In this document: positions 9,035 to 18,368 of the stretch, piece by piece
How the letters are laid out: each line of letters begins with the position of its first letter
How positions within the stretch are numbered: position 1 is the stretch's first letter
From: Planctomycetota bacterium
GTDB taxonomy: Bacteria > Planctomycetota > Phycisphaerae > Phycisphaerales > UBA1924
Direction of reading: 5' to 3'
DNA: 64,000 bases
Assembly: GCA_039819165.1 (NCBI GenBank)
Contig: JBCBSM010000001.1
Location: 2,418,001 to 2,482,000, forward strand
Translations under genes and position numbers: made by a program
Notes under the pieces: model-generated
What the model was told of the DNA's origin: nothing
Seen by the model: only the letters and a program-made list of their open reading frames with translations
Database searches by the model: none

Positions 9035-9517
9035 ATGGCTAAGAAGAAGCGAGCGCGCCGCTCTAAAGCTGTTGACTTGGGTGGCGTCTCCATCGAGCAG
9101 CTGCAGGCCGAGCTGGAGCGACGCGAGGCGGAGGCCGAGGAGCTGGAGGCCGAGCGCGCGGAGCTCGTGGACCGCATCGACGAGATCGATGCGCACCTCG
9201 CCGAGATCGATGCGCTCGCGGCCGGCGCGGGCACGAGCCAGGGCGGGCGCAGCAAGAAGAAGAGGCGCACGTCGGGCCGCAAGAAGACGACCAAGCGTGG
9301 AGCGCGTCGCCGTCCGAAGAACGACATGAATCTCGTGGACGCGCTCGCGCACACGCTCAAGGGCAAGACCATGTCGGTCACCGAGGTCGCCGAGGCGGTG
9401 CAGAAGAACGGCTACAAGACGACGTCGCCCAACTTCCGGACGATCGTCAACCAGACGCTCATCAAGCACAAGGGCACGTTCAGCAAGCAGGGCCGCGGGC
9501 TGTACACCGCGAAGTAG
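9035..9517 (+). CDS. Histone-like protein: coiled coil, Lys/Arg-rich linker and winged-helix domain
   Basis: 160 residues, very basic. After a basic N-terminus (MAKKKRARRSK), residues 16-65 form a heptad-rich acidic coiled coil (QLQAELERREAEAEELEAE). Residues 70-105 are a Lys/Arg-rich tract (KKKRRTSGRKKTTKRGARRR) like eukaryotic H1 tails. The last 55 residues (DALAHTLKGKTMSVTEVAEA, then FRTIVNQTLIKHKG and FSKQGRGLY) look like a HARE-type or related winged-helix DNA-binding domain. I infer a nucleoid-associated protein that dimerises through the coil. It follows parB but probably has its own promoter. Not assignable to a named gene. Confidence 0.75.
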   Translation: MAKKKRARRSKAVDLGGVSIEQLQAELERREAEAEELEAERAELVDRIDEIDAHLAEIDALAAGAGTSQGGRSKKKRRTSGRKKTTKRGARRRPKNDMNLVDALAHTLKGKTMSVTEVAEAVQKNGYKTTSPNFRTIVNQTLIKHKGTFSKQGRGLYTAK

Positions 9518-9574
9518 CGCACGCTTTCGACACCCGACCTCTTGGCCGGTACACCGGGTGCCTCCCCTCCGCAG

Positions 9575-11248
9575 CTAGAAGCCCGCGGGGGGGCCCTTGG
9601 TGGCCGAGAGATCCACGATGCGCCCGGGGTCCAGCGGCAGCACGACTCGGAATGCGGTGCCCTGTCCGTCCTGCGACTCGATGCGGATGTGGCCGCCGTG
9701 GTCCTCGATGATCCGCTTGGTGACGGCGAGGCCGAGCCCGGTGCCCCTGGTGCCCTTGGTGGTGTGGAAGGGCTCGAAGACGGCGGCGTGCCGCTCGGGC
9801 GGGATGCCCGGGCCGTTGTCGACCACGACGATCTCGGCGGCGCCGGGCGTCCTCGGGCCCCGGCTGTCGGGCTCGTGGTAGTCCACGCGGACGGTGATGC
9901 TGCCGGTCTCGTCGGGAACGGCCTCGAGCGCGTTGGTCAGCAGGTTCATGACGGCCTGGTGGATCAGCGACGGATCGATCGGCACGGGGGGGATGTCGTC
10001 GCCGGCGTCGACGAGGAGCGCCACGCCGCGTTGCTCGCACGGGGTGGCGAGGAGCTGTGCACAGTCGTCGAGCAGCGTGCCGAGCGAGGTCAGCTCCAGC
10101 TCGACCTGCCGCTGGCGGCTGAAGGCGAGCATGTTGGTGGTGAGCTGGACGATGCGGTCGAGGTTGCGGCGGAGGATGTCCCAGCCCTGGCTGGCGATGC
10201 CCAGGTCGTCGCGGTTGAGGCCCATCTCGACGAGGTCGGCGCCGCCGCTGAGGCCCTGGAGGATGTTCTTGATCGAGTGGCTCAGGCTCGCGACGGTCTC
10301 GCCCATGGCCGCGAGCCGTTCGGCGTGCAGCTTATCGTGGTGCAGGCGGAGGTTGGCCAGTGCGATGCCGGCCTGCTGGCCGACGGCGTTGAGCAGGCGG
10401 AGCTGCTCGTCGTCGAAGGTCTGGTCGGCGGCCGAGGTATCAATGTAGATGGCGCCGAAGGTGGTGGTGCGGTGCTGCACGGGCACGCAGATGGCGCTGC
10501 GGATGCGGAGCGCCTGTACGGAGTCGCCGGCCGAGAACCGCGGATCGCCCATGGCGTTGGTGGAGAGCACGCCCTCGCCGTGGCGGACGGCGTGCTGGAG
10601 GATGGTCTGGCTGACCTGGATGCGGTCGGCGTCGAGGCCGGGCAGCAGCTCGCGCTGCTTGATGGCCGCGGGACGGAGCTCGCCGTCCTGGTCGAGGAGC
10701 ATGAAGACGCCCCGCTCGGGCTGGAATTCCTGGAAGATGAGATCGAGCAGGCCGTGGAGCATGGCGCCTCGGGTGGCGGCGCGGGCGGTAAGCTCGGTGA
10801 TCTGGTAGACGACGCGGAGGTGGTCGAGGGCGCCATCCTTGGCGTCGGCGATGCGGCTGCTCGCGGGGTCGTCGGTGCTGGCCTGCACGGAGGATTCGAC
10901 GCTGGTGGCCATGTCGATGGGGTCGAGCAGGTCGATCATGTCGAGCTCGTCGACGATGCTGGTGCGTCCGAAGGCCAGCACCGTCTCGCCGACGCGGATC
11001 TGGTCGCCGCGGCGGAGGCGGACTCGGCCTCGGATGGCCAGGCCGTTGACCAGCGTGCCGTTCTGGCTCTTGAGGTCCCGGAGGTACCACTCGCCGCCGT
11101 CGGGGGTGAGCTCGGCGTGGCGTCGGGAGACGGCCTGGTCGGAGAGGGGCAGGGCCTCGCTGGAGCGGCCGAGCAGCTGGGGCTCGTCGGCGGGCAGCTC
11201 GAAGCGTTTTCCGGCGTCGGGGCCCTCGATGACGGTGAGCAGCAGCAT
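9575..11248 (-). CDS. FHA-GAF histidine kinase
   Basis: 557 residues from the ATG at 11248. The N-terminal FHA domain (about 1-95) shows GRSSEALPLSDQAVSRRHAE and SQNGTLVNG, the phosphothreonine-binding signature. A GAF domain follows (about 135-295, with GVFMLLDQDGELRPAAI and ICVPVQHRTTTFGAIYIDT). Then come a dimerisation helix with the phospho-His (VASLSHSIKNILQGL), an N-box LLTNALEAV, a G1 box VVDNGPGIPP and a G2 box GTRGTGLGLAVTKRI, of the NtrB-like class. No membrane segment is seen. It is divergent from holA across 92 bases. It probably links Ser/Thr phosphorylation to two-component signalling; no response regulator lies beside it. Confidence 0.9.
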   Translation of the reverse strand: MLLLTVIEGPDAGKRFELPADEPQLLGRSSEALPLSDQAVSRRHAELTPDGGEWYLRDLKSQNGTLVNGLAIRGRVRLRRGDQIRVGETVLAFGRTSIVDELDMIDLLDPIDMATSVESSVQASTDDPASSRIADAKDGALDHLRVVYQITELTARAATRGAMLHGLLDLIFQEFQPERGVFMLLDQDGELRPAAIKQRELLPGLDADRIQVSQTILQHAVRHGEGVLSTNAMGDPRFSAGDSVQALRIRSAICVPVQHRTTTFGAIYIDTSAADQTFDDEQLRLLNAVGQQAGIALANLRLHHDKLHAERLAAMGETVASLSHSIKNILQGLSGGADLVEMGLNRDDLGIASQGWDILRRNLDRIVQLTTNMLAFSRQRQVELELTSLGTLLDDCAQLLATPCEQRGVALLVDAGDDIPPVPIDPSLIHQAVMNLLTNALEAVPDETGSITVRVDYHEPDSRGPRTPGAAEIVVVDNGPGIPPERHAAVFEPFHTTKGTRGTGLGLAVTKRIIEDHGGHIRIESQDGQGTAFRVVLPLDPGRIVDLSATKGPPAGF

Positions 11249-11340
11249 GGCGTTGGTATACGCGGCCCGCGGGCGGGCGGTCGCGGTCGGGTGCGGTGTG
11301 GTGGAGCACAACTCGGCGCGATGCGGCATATCGTGCGGCG

Positions 11341-12363
11341 ATGGCGCGGCGTGCGGCAACCAGGGCCCTGGACGGCGGCGAGCGGGTGGTCGTCCTCAAG
11401 GGGCCCGATGCCTTTCTAAGGCAGCACTACTTCGAGCAACTCCAGGAGATGGTGGCCGGGCGGACGGGGCTGGACGTGCAGACCGTGCGGTTCGAGGGGG
11501 AGTCGGCCGAGCTGGGCGACGTGCTCGACGAGTGCCGCAGCCTGGGGCTGCTGCCGGTGCACAAGCTGGTGGTGGTGGACGCGGCGGACAGGTTCGTCCG
11601 CGAGCGGACGCGGCCGGGCCTGGAGAAGTACGCCGCGGAGCCCGAGGAGCGGACCACGCTGGTGCTGCGGGCCGAGGCGTGGCGGCCGGGGCGGCTGGAC
11701 AAGGCGGTGGAGAAGGTCGGCGCGGTGGTGGACTGCAAGGCGTCCACGCCCGAGACGGCGGCGCGGTGGGCGACGGGGCGGGCGGAGTCTGCGCACGGCG
11801 TGACGCTGCCGGCCCAGGCGGCGTGGCTGCTGGTGGACCTGGTGGGGACCGACCTGGCGCGGCTGGACGGCGAACTGGCGAAGCTGGCGATCGAGTGCGG
11901 CGGCGAGGGCTCGATCACGCCGGAGGCTGTGCGGTCGCTGGTGGCGTCGACGCGGGAGGCCGAGAAGCCCTGGCCGCTGCAGGATGAGCTGCTCACGGGC
12001 GACCCGGCGCGGGCGCTGGGCTACGTCGAGCTGTGGATGGGGCACGCGCCGCGGGATCGGGCCGTCCCCGCGCTGTGGGCGTGCGTGGACCTGACGCGGG
12101 TGCTGGCGACGGCGGCGCGGATGGCCGAGGGTGGTACGCCGGAGGGCGTGATCGCCAAGCACCTCAAGCTCTGGCCCCAGCAGAAGGGGGCGGCCGTGGT
12201 GGGGGCGGCGCGGCGGCTGGGTGCGGCGGGGTGTGCTCGGCTGCACGAGCGTGCCTGCGAGGCCGACGCGTCGGCCAAGCGGGGCACGCCCGCGCGGCTG
12301 GCGCTCGAGGCGCTGTGCATCGAAATCGCAAGCGCCGTCGGCGGCCGCGCCGATGCACGGTGA
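11341..12363 (+). CDS. holA: DNA polymerase III delta subunit
   Basis: 340 residues from the ATG at 11341. The start VVVLKGPDAFLRQHYFEQL matches the beginning of HolA (the L.G.D.fl..... motif). The clamp-loader body follows, with KLVVVDAADRFVRERT, a WATGRAESAHGVTL segment and LLVDLVGTDLARLDGELAKL, the conserved helix before the collar domain. HolA opens the beta sliding clamp in the clamp-loader complex. Its length matches the family (about 330-345). No Shine-Dalgarno site precedes it; TATCGT ends six bases upstream. A lipoprotein gene follows 75 bases downstream. The family is divergent in sequence, but the layout is convincing. Confidence 0.82.
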   Translation: MARRAATRALDGGERVVVLKGPDAFLRQHYFEQLQEMVAGRTGLDVQTVRFEGESAELGDVLDECRSLGLLPVHKLVVVDAADRFVRERTRPGLEKYAAEPEERTTLVLRAEAWRPGRLDKAVEKVGAVVDCKASTPETAARWATGRAESAHGVTLPAQAAWLLVDLVGTDLARLDGELAKLAIECGGEGSITPEAVRSLVASTREAEKPWPLQDELLTGDPARALGYVELWMGHAPRDRAVPALWACVDLTRVLATAARMAEGGTPEGVIAKHLKLWPQQKGAAVVGAARRLGAAGCARLHERACEADASAKRGTPARLALEALCIEIASAVGGRADAR

Positions 12364-12438
12364 GGGGCGGAGCCCCTTCGCGGAACCGGCGTGCGCGCCG
12401 GGCGTTGCGCCGCGTTCCCTGTGCGTCGGAGGACGGCC

Positions 12439-13662
12439 GTGCCGAAGTGTCCGCGTCTATTTGTGCTGTTGGTGGTGCTGCTCGCCGCGGTGAGCGCGGG
12501 CCCGCTGCTGGCCGGGTGCGCCGCCAACGGGGGGGCTGGCGTCGGTAATTCCGGCCCGAGCGCCGCGCTCGAGGATCTCGCCGATGAGCCTGCGCGGGTT
12601 GCGGCGCCCTCGCCGCCTGCATCGCAACCGCAGGAATCCGCCGCGGGCGACTCCGAAGACTCACTGGCGGCGGCGGCGCGGCGCTCGGCGGACGACCTGG
12701 CGGCGCTGTTCGCCGAGGGTTCGCTGGGGTCGCCGCAGCGGGGTAACGACGACGCGGGCGGTGCGACGCCGACACGGTCGGCCATTGATCGCTGGGGCGC
12801 CGACGACGACGCCCGGCGGGACGCCGCGGGCGAGACAACGGGCGGCGGCGAGGTGCCGAGCGACATCGCCGCCGTGGAGGCCGAGGTCGCGGACGCTGGC
12901 GAAGCCCCCGTGGCGCCCCAGCCGGTCGATGCGGTGCGGGCGATGCTGGACAAGCTGGAGGCCGACGCGGGCGATCCGGAGCTGGCGCTCTCGGCGTGGG
13001 TGCTTTCGCAGGCGGTGCGTTCGTACGCGGGCGTGGACGACGGCGCGACGGCCGGACAGTCGATGAACCCCGCCGAGCGTCGGCTGATGGGGGCCCTGGA
13101 GCCGGTGATGCACGCGCTCTGGGCGGCGGCGCGTCGGGACGCGCCAGACCGGGTGTCCGAGGCGATCCGCGAGGCGGACGTCGAGCTGGGGCAGGTGCTG
13201 TCGGTGCGGATCGCCGACGTGGCGCTCGCCCGCGAGATCCGCGGCTACGGGTCGTACACGCCGATGGCGTCGAACCGGTTCGTCGCCGGTCGGCCCGCGC
13301 GGGCGCTGGTGTACACCGAGCCGGCCCGTTTCGTGAATGCGCCGGCGTCGCCCGAAGCGGGCGACGGCGAGCTGGGGGCCTACGAGGTGAAGCTCGGGCT
13401 GGAGCTGCGGCTGTTCAACGAGCGGGGCTCGATGCTGGCGTGGCGGCAGCCCGAGGAGATCGTGGTGGATCGCAGCGATCGGCGGCGTCGGGAGATGCAC
13501 CTGGGCACGCTGATCGAGCTGCCGTCGTCGCTGACGGTGGGGCGGTACCAGTTGAAGGTGATCCTGCGGGACCTGGCCGACGACTCGGTGGACGAGCGAG
13601 TGATCCCCATCGAGGTGGTGGCGGACCCTCGGCTGGCGGTCGAGCCGACGCGGGCCCGGTAG
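12439..13662 (+). CDS. Hypothetical lipoprotein
   Basis: 407 residues from the GTG at 12439, chosen because GGAGG lies six bases upstream and the start gives a clean lipoprotein signal (RLFVLLVVLLAAVSAGPLLA then Gly-Cys). Residues 40-160 are low-complexity, rich in Ala, Asp and Glu, and likely disordered. The C-terminal part (about 180-407) is folded-looking, with VYTEPARFVNAPA, YEVKLGLELRLFNERGSMLAW and ELPSSLTVGRYQLKVILRDL. The last segment reads like a beta-sandwich of the kind that follows lipoproteins in planctomycetes. I do not recognise the family. It may share a transcript with holA. Confidence 0.75.
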   Translation: MPKCPRLFVLLVVLLAAVSAGPLLAGCAANGGAGVGNSGPSAALEDLADEPARVAAPSPPASQPQESAAGDSEDSLAAAARRSADDLAALFAEGSLGSPQRGNDDAGGATPTRSAIDRWGADDDARRDAAGETTGGGEVPSDIAAVEAEVADAGEAPVAPQPVDAVRAMLDKLEADAGDPELALSAWVLSQAVRSYAGVDDGATAGQSMNPAERRLMGALEPVMHALWAAARRDAPDRVSEAIREADVELGQVLSVRIADVALAREIRGYGSYTPMASNRFVAGRPARALVYTEPARFVNAPASPEAGDGELGAYEVKLGLELRLFNERGSMLAWRQPEEIVVDRSDRRRREMHLGTLIELPSSLTVGRYQLKVILRDLADDSVDERVIPIEVVADPRLAVEPTRAR

Positions 13663-14003
13663 GCATCGCTATAGATCTACGTCGTACCGTGCCTCCGGTA
13701 GGTCTGGGTTCCGCGATGGCGGGGCCTGCCGGGCTGGCAGGGATGGGGCGTCCTTGGTGGCAGCGGCGCTCTTTTGGAGACGGCCTGGGGCGATCCTGGG
13801 TGGTTCTCGGATGGGTCCTGGCCCGTGGGGGCCGCGAGATGAGATTGGGCAATTGGCACGGCGGATGCTGCCGATAGCCCGGAACAGGCCGGTGCGATCG
13901 GGGCTTGGTGCTCGGTGAGCGTCGGCGGCCCGTCCGGGTGGAGAGCCGCGGGCGGCGATATGGATTGGGCCCTGGTCGGGTCTGATCCGGCTGGAGGTTC
14001 GGC
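13663..14003 (+). other. Intergenic stretch upstream of clpC, no gene seen
   Basis: About 340 bases without a credible reading frame on the plus strand. Minus-strand frames here continue as shadows of clpC. I found no CIRCE element, no CtsR-like tandem heptamer and no well-spaced -35/-10 pair. A GGAGG site at 13992-13996 belongs to clpC. Confidence 0.5.
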
Positions 14004-16574
14004 ATGTTCGAGCGGTTTACCGACCGAGCCCGCAAGGTGATGGGGCTGGCCAACCAGGAAGCCCAGCGCCTGAATCATGAGTACATCGGGACCGAGCACA
14101 TCCTGCTCGGGCTCGTGAAGGAGGGCTCCGGCGTCGGGGCCAACGTGCTCAAGAACCTGGACGTGGACCTGCGGAAGGTCCGCCTCGAGGTCGAGAAGCT
14201 CGTGAAGGCCGGCCCCGAGATGGTGACGATGGGCAAGCTGCCCCAGACGCCGCGGGCGAAGAAGGTCATCGAGTACGCGATCGAGGAGGCCCGGAGCCTC
14301 AACCACAACTACGTGGGCACCGAGCACCTGCTGCTGGGCCTGCTGCGCGAGCAGGACGGCGTGGCGGCGCAGGTGCTGCGGAACCTGGGGCTCAAGCTCG
14401 AGGAGGTCCGCGAGGAGGTGCTCAACCTGCTCGGCGCGTCGGGCGAGGGCGGCAGCGAGGAGGGCTACGCCGGCGCGGGCGTCTCGGGTGGCGGACAGGC
14501 CGAGGGCGGCCGCCGCGGCAAGAGCCGCACGCCGGCGCTCGACAGCTTCGGCCGCGACTTGACCGAGCTGGCCAAGGAGAGTTCGCTGGATCCGGTGATC
14601 GGCCGGGCGAACGAGATCGAGCGCGTGGTGCAGATCCTGTGCCGCCGGACGAAGAACAACCCGGTGCTGCTGGGCGAGGCGGGCGTCGGCAAGACGGCCA
14701 TCGTCGAGGGCATGGCGCAGCGGATCATCAGCGGCGACGTGCCCGAGATCCTGCACGAGAAGCGGATCGTGGTGCTCGACCTTGCGATGATGGTCGCCGG
14801 CACGAAGTACCGCGGGCAGTTCGAGGAGCGGATCAAGGCGGTGATGAACGAGGTTCGCCGCGCCAAGAACGTGATCCTGTTCATCGACGAGCTGCACACG
14901 CTGGTGGGTGCGGGCGGGGCCGAGGGCGCCATCGACGCCAGCAACGTGCTCAAGCCGGCGTTGGCTCGCGGCGAGATCCAGTGCATCGGCGCGACCACGT
15001 TCGACGAGTACCGCAAGTACATCGAGAAGGACGCGGCGCTCGCGCGACGGTTCCAGTCGATCCCGGTGGACCCGCCCAACGACGAGCAGACCGTCGAGAT
15101 CATCAAGGGGCTGCGGGATCGCTACGAGCAGCACCACCGCGTGCGGATCACCGACGACGCCGTGCGTTCGGCCGTGGAGCTGAGCGGTCGGTACATCTCG
15201 GGGCGGGTGCAGCCCGACAAGTCGATCGACGTGATCGACGAGGCGGGCGCGCGTGTCCGGATCAAGAGCATGAGCAAGCCGCCAGATCTGGCCGAGATCG
15301 AGAGCGAGATCGAGCGGTTGGGCGTGGATAAGGACGAGGCCGTCAAGGCCGCGGACTACGAGCGGGCCGCCGAACTCCGCGACCAGGCCGAGCAGCTCCG
15401 CAAGAAGAAGGAGGAGATCCAGAAGTCCTGGCGCGAGAAGAGCAAGGAGATCGACGGCACGGTGGACGAGGACATCATCGCCGAGGTGGTGTCGAGCATG
15501 ACCGGGGTGCCGCTGCAGCGGCTGGAGAGCGAGGAGGCCGACCGCCTGCTCAAGCTCGAGGACGAGCTGCACAAGAAGGTCATCAGCCAGGAGGAGGCCA
15601 TCAAGGCGGTGTCGCGTGCGATCCGCCGGGCTCGCGCCGGGCTGAAGGATCCGAAGCGGCCGATGGGCTCGTTCATCTTCGTGGGGCCCAGCGGCGTCGG
15701 CAAGACGCTGCTGAGCAAGGCCCTTGCGGAGTTCATGTTCGGCGACGAGGAGGCCCTCGTGCACCTGGACATGAGCGAGTACATGGAGAAGCACAACGTC
15801 AGCCGGCTGATCGGTGCGCCTCCGGGCTACGTCGGGTACGAGGAGGGCGGCCAGCTCACCGAGCGGATCCGGCGGCGGCCGTACTCGGTCGTGCTGCTGG
15901 ATGAGGTCGAGAAGGCCCACCCCGACGTGTTCAACATGCTGCTGCAGATCATGGAGGAAGGCCGCCTGACCGACTCGTTCGGCCGCAACGTGGACTTCCG
16001 CAACACGGTCATGATCATGACCAGCAATATCGGTGCGGACCTGATCAAGGGCGGCGGCGGCTTCGGCTTCCAGAAGCGGACCGCGGACGTGGACTACGAC
16101 AACATCAAGGGCATCCTGATGAAGGAAATCGAGCGGTTCTTCCGCCCCGAATTCATCAACCGCCTGGATGACACGATCGTGTTCCGGCCGCTCAATCGCG
16201 ACGACCTGGTGCAGATCATCGAGTACGAGGTTAAGAAGGTGGCCGACCGGCTCCGCGTGCAGGACATCGTGATGGAGCTGGACCAGCCGGCCAAGGACTT
16301 CTTGATCGACAAGGGGTACAACCCCGACTTCGGCGCGCGGCCGCTGCGCCGCGCGATCGGGCAGTACATCGAGGATCCGCTCAGCGAGATGCTGCTCAGC
16401 GGCGAGATCTCGGGGCGGACCACCGTGAAGGTGACCCGCAAGGGCGAGGACGAGAACCTGTTCTTTACCGCCGAAGCGCGGCCCGACGAGGGCGGCTCGG
16501 ACGGCGAGGACGACGGCGACCAGCCGCAGGGCAACGGCGACCAGCCGGTGTCGGCGGGGGTCGAATCGACCTAG
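14004..16574 (+). CDS. clpC: ATP-dependent Clp protease ATP-binding subunit ClpC
   Basis: 856 residues from the ATG at 14004, with GGAGG six bases upstream. Two N-terminal Clp repeats ([20 protein letters not shown] and its copy near residue 80) are followed by the first AAA+ domain (Walker A GEAGVGKT near 223, Walker B VILFIDE). A UVR-type middle motif [18 protein letters not shown] lies near 451, then the second AAA+ domain (Walker A GPSGVGKT near 562, Walker B VVLLDE). The UVR motif marks ClpC rather than ClpA or ClpB. It unfolds substrates for ClpP, which is not in this window. No mcsA/mcsB/ctsR operon partners flank it, unlike in Firmicutes. Confidence 0.97.
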   Translation: MFERFTDRARKVMGLANQEAQRLNHEYIGTEHILLGLVKEGSGVGANVLKNLDVDLRKVRLEVEKLVKAGPEMVTMGKLPQTPRAKKVIEYAIEEARSLNHNYVGTEHLLLGLLREQDGVAAQVLRNLGLKLEEVREEVLNLLGASGEGGSEEGYAGAGVSGGGQAEGGRRGKSRTPALDSFGRDLTELAKESSLDPVIGRANEIERVVQILCRRTKNNPVLLGEAGVGKTAIVEGMAQRIISGDVPEILHEKRIVVLDLAMMVAGTKYRGQFEERIKAVMNEVRRAKNVILFIDELHTLVGAGGAEGAIDASNVLKPALARGEIQCIGATTFDEYRKYIEKDAALARRFQSIPVDPPNDEQTVEIIKGLRDRYEQHHRVRITDDAVRSAVELSGRYISGRVQPDKSIDVIDEAGARVRIKSMSKPPDLAEIESEIERLGVDKDEAVKAADYERAAELRDQAEQLRKKKEEIQKSWREKSKEIDGTVDEDIIAEVVSSMTGVPLQRLESEEADRLLKLEDELHKKVISQEEAIKAVSRAIRRARAGLKDPKRPMGSFIFVGPSGVGKTLLSKALAEFMFGDEEALVHLDMSEYMEKHNVSRLIGAPPGYVGYEEGGQLTERIRRRPYSVVLLDEVEKAHPDVFNMLLQIMEEGRLTDSFGRNVDFRNTVMIMTSNIGADLIKGGGGFGFQKRTADVDYDNIKGILMKEIERFFRPEFINRLDDTIVFRPLNRDDLVQIIEYEVKKVADRLRVQDIVMELDQPAKDFLIDKGYNPDFGARPLRRAIGQYIEDPLSEMLLSGEISGRTTVKVTRKGEDENLFFTAEARPDEGGSDGEDDGDQPQGNGDQPVSAGVEST

Positions 16575-16609
16575 GCGTCACGGCGTATTGAGCACGGGGA
16601 GCGGCGTAG

Positions 16610-16635
16610 GCCCGGTCATCTTCGGATGGCCGGGC
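16610..16635. terminator. Hairpin between the converging clpC and dockerin genes
   Basis: GCCCGG plus CAT (from 16610) pair with ATG plus CCGGGC (to 16635) around a CTTCGG loop, with one T/G mismatch inside the stem. It sits between the clpC stop (16574) and the minus-strand stop at 16671, so it could serve both directions. There is no clear T-run, so it is a weak terminator candidate. Confidence 0.45.
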
Positions 16636-16670
16636 TGCGTTCGTTGTGGTGTGGCGGGCGTTCGTCGTGG

Positions 16671-16835
16671 TTACTCGCAGCCGACGTCGAAGAGGTTCTG
16701 GAAGCAGAGGAAGTCGAAGAGCGTGAGCTCGCCGTCCTCGTCGCAGTCGGCGGCGGGGTCGCCGGCGTCGAAGGCGTTCTGGAAGCCCAGGAAATCGAAG
16801 AGGGTGAGTTCGCCGTCGCGGTCGAAGTTCGCGAA
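16671..16835 (-). repeat. Dockerin-coding direct repeat, copy 1
   Basis: About 165 bases that match 17468-17632 with only some eight differences by eye, in the same orientation. It encodes the paired dockerin-like motif and stop of the gene at 16671. Such near-identity between genes whose upstream parts are unrelated suggests recent duplication or gene conversion of the module. Confidence 0.8.
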
Positions 16836-17339
16836 GCAGTCCAGCACGCCGAACGAGATGTTGTCGATGCTGAAGAGCCAGAGCGAGCCGCCGCCGGAGT
16901 CGATCTCGATGCGATCGACCGAATCGAGCCCATCGAAGGCGACGCCGCGCTGCCAGTCGTCCCCGGTCTGGGGGAGCAGGTCGTCGTCGACGAGCGTACC
17001 ACCCGCGTAGAAGCGGATTGGAGAGTCCGAGCCCGGCATGCCCGCCGTGTGCCAGTCGAACTCGATGTGGCTGAGGGGCGGGTCGAACTCCATGATGAGC
17101 GTGAGGTCGCGGTCGAGGCCGAGGCCGCCCTGCGTGGCGTTGCAGATCGACAGCGTGCCAAAGTACGTCTGCCAGTTGCTGATCGAGGCGGTGCCGCGGC
17201 CGGTGGAGAAGGTGATGCCCAGATCGGCGAACTGGGTATCGATGGGCTCGCCCTCGAGGCGTTCCTCGAAGTCGATCTGGGCGGATGCGGCGCCGCCGGA
17301 CAGCAACAGGGCGGCGATCGCGATGCTCGTGCTCTTCAT
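16671..17339 (-). CDS. Secreted dockerin-type protein
   Basis: 222 residues from the ATG at 17339. A signal peptide (MKSTSIAIAALLLSGGAASA) is followed by a beta-rich domain (IDFEERLEGEPIDTQFADLG, later MEFDPPLSHIEFDWHTAG and FSIDNISFG). This is reminiscent of extracellular carbohydrate-binding-like or PEP-CTERM associated sandwiches that begin with an F-E/D segment. The end is the paired dockerin-like motif with Gly-Cys-Glu as last residues. The motif region is almost identical in DNA to that of the next gene at 17468. No catalytic motif is visible. Surface or extracellular location is inferred from the signal peptide. Confidence 0.78.
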   Translation of the reverse strand: MKSTSIAIAALLLSGGAASAQIDFEERLEGEPIDTQFADLGITFSTGRGTASISNWQTYFGTLSICNATQGGLGLDRDLTLIMEFDPPLSHIEFDWHTAGMPGSDSPIRFYAGGTLVDDDLLPQTGDDWQRGVAFDGLDSVDRIEIDSGGGSLWLFSIDNISFGVLDCFANFDRDGELTLFDFLGFQNAFDAGDPAADCDEDGELTLFDFLCFQNLFDVGCE

Positions 17340-17467
17340 GGGGTGGTTCTCATGCGTGGCGGGGTTCTCTCGGGCGGGCTCGGTCCGTTCTGTTCTTTCA
17401 AGCGACGGCATGAGCGGCGAACATCAAGGATCATTCTTCGGTGGTGCACGGTGTCCGCATCTGAGGC

Positions 17468-17632
17468 TTACTCGCAGCCGACGTCGAAGAGGTTCTGGAA
17501 GCAGAGGAAGTCGAAGAGCGTGAGCTCGCCGTCCTCGTCGCAGTCGGCGGCGAGGTCGCCGGCGTCGAAGGCGTTCTGGAAGCCCAGGAAGTCGAAGATG
17601 GTGAGCTCGCCGTCGCGATCGAAGTCGACGAA
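17468..17632 (-). repeat. Dockerin-coding direct repeat, copy 2
   Basis: Partner of the copy at 16671-16835, same orientation, encoding the C-terminal module of the gene at 17468. The two stops and the last 30 or so codons are the best conserved part. Confidence 0.8.
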
Positions 17633-18205
17633 GCAGGTGGTGAGGAAGCTGGCGCCGGTGAGGGTGATGGTGTAGCTGCCGCCGGTGCCGAAGGCCGAGC
17701 CGTCCCAGTTGACGAGCTCGAGGGTGGAGACGGGCTGTCGCTGGTCGCCCCGGCCCGGCCAGGTGTCGAAGCCGAACATGTCGACCCCCGCCGAGTCGAG
17801 GGGGTCGTTGTTGAAGCCGCTGATGGCGAGGTAGTAGACGCCGGCGTCGAGGCCGGCGGCGATGGGGCCGTCGCCGTTGAGGAATGACTGGAGGGTGCCG
17901 GTGGTGATGTCGTCGTCGTTCTCGGTGACGCCCAGGCCCTCGTCGTCGAAGAGGAATAGCTGGGTGTCGAAGCTGGCTCCGCCGTCGGTGCTGGCGGAGA
18001 AGTCGTCGAGGTCGGTGATGATGAAGGCGTAGAGGTCGACGTCGGTGGCGAGTGTGCCGTTGATGGTGGTCAACGGTCCGGAGCCGTCGGTGGTCTGGGC
18101 GTCGCCGATGCCGTCCTGGCCGGCGTCGTCGATCTCGTTCCACTCCTGAGCGTGCGCCAGACCGGCGGCGAGGGTGATGGCGGCGATCGTCGTGGTGGTC
18201 TTCAT
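17468..18205 (-). CDS. Secreted pre-peptidase-like protein with C-terminal dockerin-like motif
   Basis: 245 residues from the ATG at 18205, with signal peptide MKTTTTIAAITLAAGLAHA. The body (DVDLYAFIITDLDDFSAST, then FDTQLFLFDDEGLGVTENDD and YYLAISGFNNDPLD) resembles the bacterial pre-peptidase C-terminal (PPC) sandwich. It is clearly paralogous to the neighbouring gene at 18369, sharing DMFGFDTWPG and GSYTITLTGA-type segments. It ends in the dockerin-like pair and Gly-Cys-Glu, whereas its paralogue ends in a PEP-CTERM tail. The upstream start region has only a weak GAGAGAG purine stretch. Function unknown; it is a surface or secreted protein by inference. Confidence 0.78.
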   Translation of the reverse strand: MKTTTTIAAITLAAGLAHAQEWNEIDDAGQDGIGDAQTTDGSGPLTTINGTLATDVDLYAFIITDLDDFSASTDGGASFDTQLFLFDDEGLGVTENDDDITTGTLQSFLNGDGPIAAGLDAGVYYLAISGFNNDPLDSAGVDMFGFDTWPGRGDQRQPVSTLELVNWDGSAFGTGGSYTITLTGASFLTTCFVDFDRDGELTIFDFLGFQNAFDAGDLAADCDEDGELTLFDFLCFQNLFDVGCE

Positions 18206-18310
18206 GGCTGTCACTCTCTCTCGTTGCGGAGTCGTGCCGGTGTGCGACCCAGCGGGTGGGCGTATGGCGGAAGCGTACCGGCGTGCTGCGGCGGGGATCG
18301 CGGCGTGGCG

Positions 18311-18343
18311 CACGAAAACACCCCGTTGCCGGGGTGTTTCGTG
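18311..18343 (-). terminator. Rho-independent terminator of the PEP-CTERM gene
   Basis: CACGAAA-CACCCC (from 18311, with one extra A) pairs with GGGGTGTTTCGTG (to 18343) around a short GTTGCC loop. Read on the minus strand the stem runs into TTTT. It lies just past the stop of the minus-strand gene at 18369 and before the paralogue at 17468, so the two are probably separate transcripts. The stem is nearly symmetric. Confidence 0.75.
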
Positions 18344-18368
18344 CATTGCGTGGTGTTGCGCGGTCGCG

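Noticed and set aside
13677-15920. A 747-codon open frame on the minus strand over clpC
   Set aside because: Shadow of clpC; composition is Leu/His/Arg-rich in the way antisense frames are.
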